Shown here: piece after piece, positions 1 to 27,387 of the stretch
How the letters are laid out: each line of letters opens with the position of its first letter
How positions within the stretch are numbered: the first letter of the stretch is position 1
Notes under the pieces: generated by a model
Told to the model about the DNA's origin: nothing
Seen by the model: the letters and a program-made list of their open reading frames with translations, nothing else
The model's database searches: none
Position numbers and translations under genes: made by a program
Assembly: GCA_034509495.1 (NCBI GenBank)
Contig: CM067525.1
Location: 2,837,280-2,901,279 of the forward strand
Reading direction: 5' to 3'
DNA from: Acestrorhynchus altus
Lineage: Eukaryota > Chordata > Actinopteri > Characiformes > Acestrorhynchidae
Length of the DNA: 64,000 nucleotides

Positions 1-330
1 GGTGGTGCCCGGGGGACAGGAGGACAGGAGGACAGGGGGACAGGGGGACGCTGTTGTTAGAGGTGTGGTCCTGAAGCCGAGTCTCCGCTCCGGTTTGCGC
101 AGACCGGCTGTAGCTTCGGGGCTAACGTCAGCGCCCGCCGAGCTGCGGGTGGGGAAAGGTGGAGGATAAAGGTGTGCAGACGGGGGCAGATCCTGCCTTT
201 ACCCCCTACCCTGCTTCTGCCCCATCCTGGGGCATCTGGGGCGGCGCGGGTGGGCTTAAGGGCTCTGTTAGCTCGTTAGCTTTAGCCTCCCTGTGTGTAA
301 ACAGTGATGTTTACAGAGACAAGCTGAATA
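1..330 (+). promoter_or_regulatory. GC- and CpG-rich 5' flank / probable first untranslated region of dctn1
   Basis: The first 300 bases are clearly richer in G, C and CpG than the AT-rich introns that follow, and they start with a short purine-rich tandem repeat (GGACAGG-type units, about 13-50). A TAACGTCAGC stretch near 132 resembles a CRE half-site. This position, about 1.3 kb upstream of the first coding exon of dctn1, fits a CpG-island promoter with a non-coding first exon. No transcription start can be placed from sequence alone, and the window edge cuts the region. Confidence 0.4.
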
Positions 331-879
331 AACAGCAAGAAACAGGTAATAAACAATAATAAGCAACAAGAAACAGTAATAGTCACCTCTCAGACTCTAC
401 AGCCCCAATCCTACTACACTAATCATGTACTTTATGCAAATCAGAAAATATCAGTATATTATTCCTTATTATATCATTAACGTGTCTAACCAAGCAGTTT
501 TGGTATAGATGCTTTAATCCTGAGATTCCTGAAGCTCAGATGATTCCAGCTTGGACACCCCTTTAATGCCCTCTATGGACCCCCAGGAGAAACTCCCACC
601 ACTTTGGTGCCAGAAGTGCCTGGACGCCCATTTCCCTGCATCCTGAGGTACAGCAGGTCAAGCCAAGCTGCACCCGAAGCTCTGAACGTTCTGGTGTTGA
701 TCGTTGCCTTGACCGGTTTTGTCCTTGCAGGCCTGCGTCGAGGCCGGTTGAACTCTGAATAAGAAGAAAAGTGCTGCCAATAGAAAAACAATATGCAAGA
801 CATTTGAAAGAGGAAAGCACTTTTGTGTTGGAGACGACCAACAAATTCATGTGTGGAGGCACCGGGGTCAGTGCCAAGA

Positions 880-1270
880 TCCAGAGGGTCTTTGTGCCAG
901 ATCACCTTTGGTCTCCAATACTTTGAGGCCTACCTTTTCTGAACACACACTCCGGTGCTCATTTCCAACAGGATGATGCTTGTCCACATACTGCTGCCGT
1001 CTCAAGATCTCGTCTTGAAGTCACCGATACTATGCCGTGGTCGGTCTCATCTCCAGACCTATCCCTGATTGAAAACGTGTGGGACACTATTAGACACTCT
1101 ATCAACACTCCACCCCTACCACACCATCTGCAGAACTGAGTGAGAACATTCAAGCTGCATGGGATGGATCATCATAGGACACCATTAGGAACCTCTAGAA
1201 GTCCATGCAGAGACGTCTGGCATGTTGCGTTAAACTCTACGCCGTACTAAGACACACAACTTCTGTATAT
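880..1270 (+). mobile_element. Tc1-like transposase relic
   Basis: Broken reading frames carry the C-terminal signature of Tc1/mariner transposases: an FQQD-like block, then [12 protein letters not shown], then the INTP tail. The same decayed family recurs at 6.2, 13.1 and 63.2 kb. Stops and frameshifts make it non-functional. It lies upstream of the first dctn1 coding exon and is probably intronic or 5' flanking. Confidence 0.7.
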
Positions 1271-1649
1271 CAATAAATATTGATCAGATCAGTCTACATC
1301 ATCCAGATAAAGGTTCAGGATCCTTTATCTGGATTCCCAACAGCACTGCAACCCCACACTTCATTCTGGCTGCAACTATTTGTGCAGCTATTTTTTGACG
1401 AGTGAATATTGTGCTTGAGTATTAGTTTGAAAGAGCTGTAGGAGCACTTTAAAGAATTCAGAATTATCTGCCGATACCGATACTCTGATATAATTGTGTA
1501 TCTCTGAATAGTCATGACTGTGATTGCCCCTAGTTATTCAGCACTGCAGCCTCCTCCCTCTCTGTTAAGCAGCTTGTTTAAGAGCAGGGAGAGTTATTTT
1601 GTTATTTCAGTTTAAAAATTGATAACGCGTCCTAACAATACAAGGCAAC

Positions 1650-19452
<17,803 letters not shown>

Positions 19453-20458
19453 AGCCTGCCCATCAGCCGGCTTTCAAAAGGACAAGGCTTTCAGTCTTCA
19501 ATCAGAATTACCCTTTCACGATTACTCTTACTTCCTCTTCTTGCTACAGCGCACTCAGGAACAGGTTACCACACTCCATGCCAAAGAGAATCACTTCTAC
19601 TAAGCAGCTTCTCCTGTTTGTACAATCTTTCGTACATTCGAGCACCACTTATCCTAAATACGAGGGGTTCTGACGCACAAGCGGTCAGCTTATATACCTC
19701 AGAATTGGACCATTCTGTGTTAATTGTGGCAGAAATCACTAATTTATTACTTCTTACCTGTTTCTGATGACTCTGTTCCGTACAAATGAAGTATTCAAAC
19801 CGAACCTGCAGATCCTTATGCAATTTTTAACATTTTTTTAATGTTTTGGAAGCGGTTATTCTGAACGGCACACCTTTTGATGACTTTTGATGATGTTTGA
19901 GGGAGTAAGGGGACACTACATGCTTAGTTAAGGGTGTTAATTGTTATGAAATAGGCTGAAGTAGGTGTTAACTAGCTTTGCACTAATACTCACTCAGTTC
20001 TCTTTAAGATAGCAATGAGACTGTTTTAGCTGCTGGAGCACAAATGGACCAAACCAACACAAACTCACAGTAACTTTCAAGAAATTTGTTTGTGATTTTC
20101 ATAAGAAAACATGACCCCCAAAAAAGATCTGCTATTCTCTTCTTATGGCAGCAAAATAATAATGATTTAGATAAGTATTTGTAAGGCATTCCTACCAATA
20201 AACATGCTCTGAACCCTTTAAATGCACACACTTTCCGCGTATTCAGACTTGCATGTGTAACGTCCAGTAAAAGGTGGAAAGCTGCCTTTCTTTACACACT
20301 TTTCTACACTTTTCTGACCCTTTGACACTTTTGGATTCCTCCGGTTTTCTTATATTTAATGGTATTTAAGTTCTGCTTGTTAAATAGATATTACACGTAG
20401 AGATAAGCAATGTTGGTCCATGTAATGCAATATTTCATGGTTTTTGCATTAAAACGTT

Positions 20459-20464
20459 AATAAA
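20459..20464 (+). terminator. dctn1: Poly(A) signal AATAAA of dctn1
   Basis: The canonical hexamer lies about 1 kb after the stop codon at 19450-19452 and is followed about 35 bases later by a GTGTTGGTTTTTTTA stretch, a suitable GU/U-rich downstream element. The 3' UTR would therefore be about 19453-20485. Confidence 0.7.
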
Positions 20465-20489
20465 GATGAACAAATAATTTGGATCGTTA

Positions 20490-21266
20490 GGGATTGTGTT
20501 GGTTTTTTTATTCATTTTTTGTGGTTTGTGGGTATTTAGACTATGCCGTGCACTCCTATGTGAACATGGGCCCCCTATTTAAATGATGTTTTGTTGATTT
20601 TCTAGGTGAAAGTAAGTCATTTCCCACACATTTTGGAACTTTCTGTATTGATGCATTAGTCAGGACCCACCATGTCCATTTAAACACCTCTCATGGTTAA
20701 ATTGGTGAATGTAAAAACACTGGAACCATTTGTTCCCAACTCTTTGGATATAGGTTTTATTCCTGACCATGGACCTATAATCACTTGTGGTGTGAAAACG
20801 CCATCATTCTTGGTTTGGTTAAATCAAACTGTGGTTTTGTTTTCACTCTTTGTGCATTTCGTTTGGGCAGGTGTAAAAAAGGAATGGAAACTCTACGATA
20901 TGTTCTGAGCAGCGTTTATTAAAATGAGCGGTTATGTAACATTTGTAGGCTGTTCAGTGCAAGCCATATGAGCTTGGGTATGAATTTAAATCAAAATCCG
21001 CAGCTCAAGTGTATAAAAAGACAGGATGTTATACTGTGAAGGAAAAATGAATTACAACAAAGCACATTCTCAACAAAAAATAAGAAAATCAGTAACAGAT
21101 CAGAAAGATGTGCTTTTCTGTAACCACCTTTAAAATGAAGTTAGTGACGTTCACTCGGAAAAAGACATTTAAAGTTTGGAAGGTGTTTTAGCAGCTGGAG
21201 AAAGCAGGCTGGTTTCATTTCACTTGTTAATATTTTAAACAGATTTGACGTAGGAATGATGTTTTC
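20490..21266. other. Intergenic spacer between dctn1 and the ependymin gene
   Basis: The two genes converge here. I see no coding signature, clear transposon or RNA gene, only AT-rich unique-looking sequence. The 3' UTR of the minus-strand ependymin gene must lie in its right part; a possible AATAAA on the minus strand was not located with certainty. Confidence 0.5.
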
Positions 21267-22174
21267 TCAGAGGAGCATGCTGAAGAAATCTGCATCCTCA
21301 TCTACCTCCACTGTAGCGTTCGTGCAGAACGGAGGAGGAATCAGCGAGTGGTGGTCTTTGATTCCCACAACGATGTTAAAGAAGCTGAAACGTACAAAAA
21401 GGAGACATTTAAGGTTGACCAAAGTCTTCTCGCAGGTTCTGTAATTCATTATTATGCATTACATTGATGTAGCATTAGATGTTAGTGGTTTGATCAAGCA
21501 AAATTACATATTAAATCTCTTACATAAATCAATATTTCATGTAATAAATACAATAATACAAAGGTAAAGAGTTAAAGATGAAATCTTTATATATTTTCAT
21601 AAGTTATTATACTTTCATTTTCATTTCCAAACCAGTAACAACAACATGATCACAAAAACCTTTGTGTGTGTATACTGGCCTGTTTGCTTTTTATTTTTTA
21701 AGTGCTTCTAAAAATGTTTACATTCTCTCTACATCTGAAACATTCTTACTTGAGGGTCACCCAGCCAGTACGTGGAGTATTGTAGAGGGAGGAGATGGGG
21801 AGGCAGCCAGACTCAGTGAAAGTCATAAAATATTTACCTTAAAAAAGGAAAAGTTCATAAACAGGCCTTAACTTCACCAATTATGATGAATGCAAGTTAG
21901 AAACCAGTTAAATTATATAATGTTCCTTGGGCTAATGGTAATGAGTATACAGAATTCAAATTTGGTCCTGGAGGCACCCCTACCCTGCATATGTTAGAGC
22001 TTTCTATGCTCCTAGAACAGCAGATTCAACCATCAGCTCGTTAACAAGCTGTTCAGAGTTGCAGGGGGTGTGTTAAAGCTAAACTGCAGGGGAGGGGTGC
22101 CTCCAAGACCAGGGTTGAGAAACCCTGTGTTGAACCCTTAAATCGTTCACCACAAATCACAAGTTGTTAAGTCT

Positions 22175-22232
<58 letters not shown>

Positions 22233-24746
22233 TTACTTTGGTATTCAGGAAACTCTCCTTTCCATGAGTTGACCAGCAGACCTTTACCAGGGGGAGAGAA
22301 GCTGCCCAGAACCACCTGCCCAATCAGAGAGGCATTATTCGGGATTTCCATCGGATGGAAGGTGGATTTCAGCTCCTTCTTAATGCAAGTCTTGTTTTTC
22401 ACGTTGATGATGTACATCATACCCTGGAGAGGAAAACACTGCGTGAGCACAGATGCTTCACTACCTCATGGCCCTAGATCAATTGTGTGGCGTGTTTTTA
22501 TAGTTTGATGTACCTTTATTTGTCTAAAATATATATTTATTAATATACTGTATTTATAAGAGACGGTCACACAGGACAGGCGTTACTGCATTTTTAGATA
22601 TTCGATATGTGTATTTGACCATATTTTGATTAAATACAATCTAAACAATTCACAGTAAAGAAACTGTTGATTAAATGATCATGTATATATATAGGTAATG
22701 TGTAAGTGTGACATAGCAGTGCTGCTGGAGGGCTTAAACTCCTCAGTGTCCCTGCTGGACTGAGAGCAGTCCACCAGAAATAGCCTATGGAAGTGTAAGA
22801 GCTCTTACACTTCAGTTGACAGTTCAAATGTACATGTAAACTCTTTGTTTGTTTTGTGAAGTTCCTTTGTTTGTTTTCCCAACACATGATGACTTTGTGT
22901 TTGTTTCACTATGCTTCTGGGGACCTTTAAGCCCAACGATTGGGGACCTGTGGTCCTCATAAGGATTACCACTTTTAATTGAAATGTAGAAACATCATAT
23001 AAATGTATCACAAAATTATGCGTAAACATGGCATGACACGTGGGTCGGTTTGTTACCTCTTTAAAATGCAGCAGAACGTCCTTGTGGAAGGATACATTCT
23101 TGAACTGGCCAAATTCTTCAACGCGGACCCGCTGACCACGAGCATCGTAGATGTATTTCGCGTACGCATCGAAGTCACCGCTTTGAGTGATCTGATAGAG
23201 GGAGAGCAAGATTCATGAATTATTGTGGTGAGAAAAAATTTGTGCACCCTTGGTCATACATGTCAGTTACTATGAATAGTTAAATGAGTAGAAGATCAAC
23301 TGATCTTCAGAAAGCTACATCCACTACCTAAAGAGGAATAAGCTGAAGGTTTTGACATGGCCCTCACAGTCCCCTGACCTAAACATGATCAAACATCTGG
23401 AGAGCAGAGTTGCAGCATGACCCAAGAACCTCATGGACCCTTATGGACAGAAGAATGGGTGGGTCTAACTCTTCTCTGTAACATACATTTTAAGGAGTTA
23501 AAGAGTTGAAATTATCTGTAACTCACCACAACGAACTCTCCTTTAAGCTCTGGAGGAGACTCTGCAAAATAAAACGTGCAACAATATTTCTATATATCAA
23601 TATACATTTATCATATCAGAATATTTTATTGCCTATATGAACATAGATATCTCCTAGTAGAGTTTATGGGGAAAACATGAGAAACAGGACATGGTAAGTA
23701 TGAGTTAATGTATTTTGTTTTATTGACTGAATACTGTATAAATATTGATTTTCATATAACGGTGAGTGTAATCAATAAATACACACAGAGCAGCTATTAT
23801 GTGGGTGGTGGGTCATTCTTAGCACTGCAGTCACACTGACATGGTGGTGGTGTGTTAGTGTGTGTTGCACTGGTACGAGTGGATCAGACAGCAGTGCTGC
23901 TGGAGTGTTTAAACACTGTGTCCACTCATTGTCCACTCTATTAGACACAGCTCGTCTGTTTCTGCAGTTTGTGTTGGTCTGTGGTGGACTTGTGGGGTCC
24001 TGAGAAACAGATGGACTACAGTCTCTGATTACAGAACTACAAAGTTCTCCTCTGTGGTCAGTGGGGCTGATAAAAATGGACAGTAAACGTGGAAACAACG
24101 AGATGGTCATAATACAGATTTATGTGTCTTAAACATATATCCCAACACATCCACTTTTTTAACAAGACTATGAACGTATGTCTTTTACTGTCCCTTCTCT
24201 CACACACATGCCCTGAGCTTCCCTCTGCTGTCTTTTCAATGCTGGTGTGAGCTGGTGTTTTTGAGTGCTGCTGCCTGTCTATCCCTCTGGATCAGTCTCT
24301 CCCACTGTGTAAACGTGCCAGTAGAGTTACAGTGGTATGGAATTTGAATGGTATGATAACTCTCAGAATATGTTCCTGTTTCACAGAATCATTATTTCCC
24401 TGCTTCTTGATCATCTTCTTTCTATTCAGTCACAATTTTTATTGATTGCAAACTTTATTACTGATGTTCTTTAATGGGGTCTGGAGTTTTACTGCAGATG
24501 TTAAAGGGTAATGTGTAACCAATATAATATATCTCAAAATAATTTGAGATGCAGGATTTTTGATTTATATGAACTGTAACACATTAACAGTAAAACCTTC
24601 ATTTTACACACACACACACACCATATATATATATAAAGCCACTTACTGCAGGGACGAGGAGGATGAGGAGGATGAGGATGAGGAGGATGAGCCAAACAGC
24701 ATTTGGCCAAAATCCCCACCAGAGTGATGCACAGCAGGTAGTTCAT
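21267..24746 (-). CDS. Ependymin-family secreted glycoprotein, six exons, 220 aa
   Basis: Ependymins are secreted, N-glycosylated, lipid- and calcium-binding proteins; fish versions are abundant in cerebrospinal fluid. Exons in coding order: 24647-24746, 23527-23561, 23057-23191, 22237-22423, 21750-21837, 21267-21384, all with GT-AG junctions and compatible phases. A hydrophobic signal peptide ends near residue 19. The family core follows: SPPELKGEF, YIYDARGQRVRV, an F-HPMEIP block, QVVLGSFSPPGKGLLVN, then GCLP and TGWV in exon 5 and a final exon with FFN, IPPPFC and an acidic DADFF end. Sequons are visible at NVS, NKT, NAS and NAT. The oddity is a His/Pro-rich tract right after the signal peptide (HPPHPHPPHPPRPC). 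Six exons match the fish epd layout. Whether this is the classical brain epd or an ependymin-related paralogue cannot be decided here. Confidence 0.9.
21964..22125. mobile_element. Fold-back MITE with inverted GGTCCTGGAGGCACCCCT ends
   Basis: The left end GGTCCTGGAGGCACCCCTAC is mirrored near 22096-22115 by GGGGTGCCTCCAAGACC. The two halves can fold into one hairpin of about 150 bp. It lies in the ependymin intron between exons 5 and 4, with relatives at about 25.93 and 29.41 kb. Confidence 0.6.
22179..22230. repeat. (GT)n microsatellite next to an ependymin donor
   Basis: About 26 GT units end six bases from the 3' edge of the exon at 22237-22423, so on the gene's strand a CA repeat begins at position +7 of the intron. 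Confidence 0.95.
22685..22795. repeat. Partial copy of the dispersed GCAGTGCTGCTGGAG family
   Basis: It shares GCAGTGCTGCTGGAGGG, the CTCAGTGTCCCTGCTGGACTGAG stretch and CAGTCCACCAGAAAT with the longer copies at 52.4 kb. It is a fragment in an ependymin intron. Confidence 0.6.
23280..23455 (+). mobile_element. Tc1-like transposase C-terminal relic
   Basis: The plus strand reads a TWPSQSPDLN-like block (the catalytic-end motif of Tc1 transposases), then HLESRVAA. It is short and broken, within an ependymin intron. Confidence 0.55.
23795..24115. repeat. Dispersed repeat copy (GTGGTGGGTCATTCT family)
   Basis: This 300-bp copy runs from GTGGGTGGTGGGTCATTCTT through CACTGCAGTCACACTGACAT and GAGTGTTTAAACACTGTGTC to AATGGACAGTAAACGTGGAA. 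Other copies lie at about 42.77, 50.64 and 52.4 kb in both orientations. It sits in intron 1 of the ependymin gene. Confidence 0.75.
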
Positions 24747-24810
24747 GACTTCAGCCTGAAAGCTTCTTCCCTTTCTTCTTTCTCTCCCTTCAGTCGTCCT
24801 TCCTCGTCCT

Positions 24811-24818
24811 CTTTATAC
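24811..24818 (-). promoter_or_regulatory. TATA box of the ependymin gene
   Basis: On the minus strand TATAAAGAGG lies about 65 bases upstream of the ATG at 24744-24746. With the usual 25-30 base spacing this predicts a short 5' UTR of about 35 bases, which fits a highly expressed secretory gene. Confidence 0.6.
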
Positions 24819-25242
24819 AGCTCCTCGGGGGCCTGATTAGTGACACAACAAACTCTCACTTCTTTTCAGGCTCCACGTCTCCACTCCACACTCCTGTTTC
24901 CAGCTTTTCACTCTTCCCTCCCACTAAGCATGTGATACATAGTACCTGCGGGGGGGGTGTTGTGTTTGATTGAGCTGTATACCTTCAAAATAATGCTTCA
25001 ATTATATTTATGACCTTTATTTCAACAGTTCTTCTGCTAGACATTGTCCTCATACTGGTTAGTCTACTGGTTAATGTAATGTTATACCAGTAAGGTGTGA
25101 CAGTGTGGTAACTGCTGTGTCATCCTACATTGTGTAACACACCCCTGACTTGCTTAATGAGATTCTGGAATTTCATTTCCATTCCAGGTTGCCACTGTTT
25201 CCTTGCCACTAAAGTCAGAACACACACACACAATGTAACACA

Positions 25243-25678
25243 ATGAAACCCAGTCTAATGGAAACTGGGCTGAGCACCTGGTCTCTACCCTCTCATGCAA
25301 CTACAGTCCCCAAATGTCCCCAAAACCTGCACATCTTGTTTTTGCATTGGACTCAACAAAGACATGAACATTCACATTTCCTTTACCACATCCATGTTTG
25401 TGCACAGCTAAATTAAAACATTGTAGTCCAGGCCCTTTGAGGGACATTGGGTAGGTCTACTTCTGTTGACCGTCCTCTGAAGATCACGAGTGCAAAATGA
25501 AAACAGGAATAAGAAACGGTCTGCACAAACATGGGCGTGATAGGAAATGTGAATGTTCATGTCTTTGAGTCCAATGCGAAAACAAGATGTGCAGGTTTTG
25601 GGGACATTTGGGGACTGTAGTTGCATGAGAGGGTAGAGACCAGGTGCTCAGCCCAGTTTCCATTTGACTGGGTTTCAT
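25243..25678. mobile_element. Large inverted-repeat (fold-back) element, arms about 160 bp
   Basis: The left arm 25243-25404 starts ATGAAACCCAGTC, runs through CTGAGCACCTGGTCTCTACC and ends CCATGTTTGTGCA. The right arm 25522-25678 is its near-complete reverse complement. About 117 bases separate the arms. Differences are few and scattered (for example the left arm has TTTTTGCATTGG where the right reads GCGAAAACA-type sequence). No transposase frame is present. It lies between the ependymin gene and alpk1. Confidence 0.85.
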
Positions 25679-25924
25679 ATATCTACCCCAGAACGATTAC
25701 CTTCTTAAAAACATCTCAAAAACAAGGTTAGATGATATGAAAGAGTCTGCAGCTGAAGAATGTGGCTGGACCTGTTCAAGAAAAACAAGCCAAAGGTTTA
25801 ACATAGTTCTGCGCTACCATTATTTACTGGCCTGTGTCTACTCACTATATCCTTTCGTGTGTATGAGGTCATCTGTCTCATGATTGTCTCAGAGGTCATT
25901 TGTGCTACATATAGTGTAGTGAAA

Positions 25925-25990
25925 ACCCTGGTCCTGGAGTGTCAGCTTCTTGCACAGTTTGCCCGGCACTCCAGGACCAGGAGCTGCTTG
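25925..25990. mobile_element. Small fold-back MITE (CCTGGTCCTGGAGTG ends)
   Basis: AACCCTGGTCCTGGAGTG at 25922-25939 is mirrored by CACTCCAGGACCAGGAG at 25967-25983. This leaves a short hairpin of about 60 bp, related in its ends to the elements at 21.96 and 29.41 kb. Confidence 0.65.
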
Positions 25991-26089
25991 TCCCTGCTAT
26001 AGGGGACATATTTTAATATATTTTTATTATAATGATTATATAATATATATTATTATTATAAAATATTGAAATTGAAATTTTAGGAGGCC

Positions 26090-26330
26090 AGCTCATCTGC
26101 TGGTGTTGGCTCACTGTGTTTAATCAAGTCCAGAATCAATGCAGAATCTACCAGGAGATGTAAGGAACATTTATGGAGATGCAGATTTCCTTTTCCAGCA
26201 GGATCCGTCACCTGCCCACTGTGTCAAAACTGCCACCAAATGGTTTATAGGCTACATTATTACTGTACTTGATTGGCCAGCCAACTCTCTGGACCTGGAG
26301 GCCCATGGATCTTATGAAATATTCTAATAA
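26090..26330 (+). mobile_element. Tc1-like transposase relic
   Basis: A 62-codon broken frame reads FLFQQDPSPAH then TKWF, LDWPANSLDLEAHGS. This is the FQ-D, LDWPAQSPDLNP block of Tc1 transposases with the last residues lost. It is intergenic between the ependymin gene and alpk1. Confidence 0.65.
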
Positions 26331-26334
26331 TTTG

Positions 26335-27387
26335 AGATTCTGGATTTTCTGTTTGAGTTATAAACCACACTGATTAAAAGTAAATAGAAAATCATTTTAT
26401 ATGTAATGAATATAAAATATGACCTAGTACCTTCCCTGAGATGCACTAGTGTGTACATGTGCATTGGTGAAAGTCTGGGCTGGACTGGAATGGAGCGAGT
26501 CACATGAGGTTGGTGTCATATGATGCTTTGAGGTTTAGATCACATTCAGATTTGTTTGTTTAAGTTATCAGGGTTACAGGTCATTTCTGAAACACGTGGG
26601 GGATTATGAAAGAGTAACAATTTCAACAATGCAGCTCAACCAATAGATGTTTCCCTAAAGTATTTTCAATTAAAACGTCTGTTAATCACTGTGGATTATC
26701 TGGAATGAAATTCTAAATGGCAGTTTTATTGACTCAAAGAAATATAATATACAAATCAATATTCATTCATTAGTGCTACAGAAATCATGTCATCGGTCCT
26801 CTTATTACATTGTGGATTTCAGATTTAACTCGTACAACCTGAGATCTGCACTTTGCAGGCAGTTACATACCAGTTCATATATCAGCATCAAAGTAACTTA
26901 CAGACATGATACACATCATAACAAACCATCGGACTTACCCTATATAACCATATCATCATTATGTGACTCAAAAAACAGCAAAACTAGTTTACAGCTGAAT
27001 TAAATCCCAGTTTAAATGCCAAAGCAGCCATTCATTGCATGTTTACTGTTCTGTCCACATGTACAGACTCAACCTGCATACAGACTGACTGATCAGAGAG
27101 AGAGAGGGGGGGGGGGGTATTACTGGTAGCCAAAATTAAACAACACACTATTTCACCAGAGGGACCCTCAAACATGCTGAAAATGGCATGTTATGGCCAC
27201 TGGGATAAGTGTTTAAACAGTTACAAGAACATCTGTTTTCCATACATTTTTAAAATGCAAAATGTTTAAAACTGTGTAAAACATGGAGTATAAGCTTCAG
27301 CCTGGTTGCTTTAGTGCAAAACTGAAAAAAGACATTCAGAATCGTTCAGGGTGCGAGGCACTGTAAACTCGATTCTGCTGTAATTTG
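26335..27387. other. Gene-free stretch 3' of alpk1
   Basis: AT-rich sequence with no coding signature that I can support. It holds an AG run followed by an uninterrupted G run (about 27093-27118). The alpk1 3' UTR on the minus strand must begin at 27387 and extend leftward into this stretch. Confidence 0.5.
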
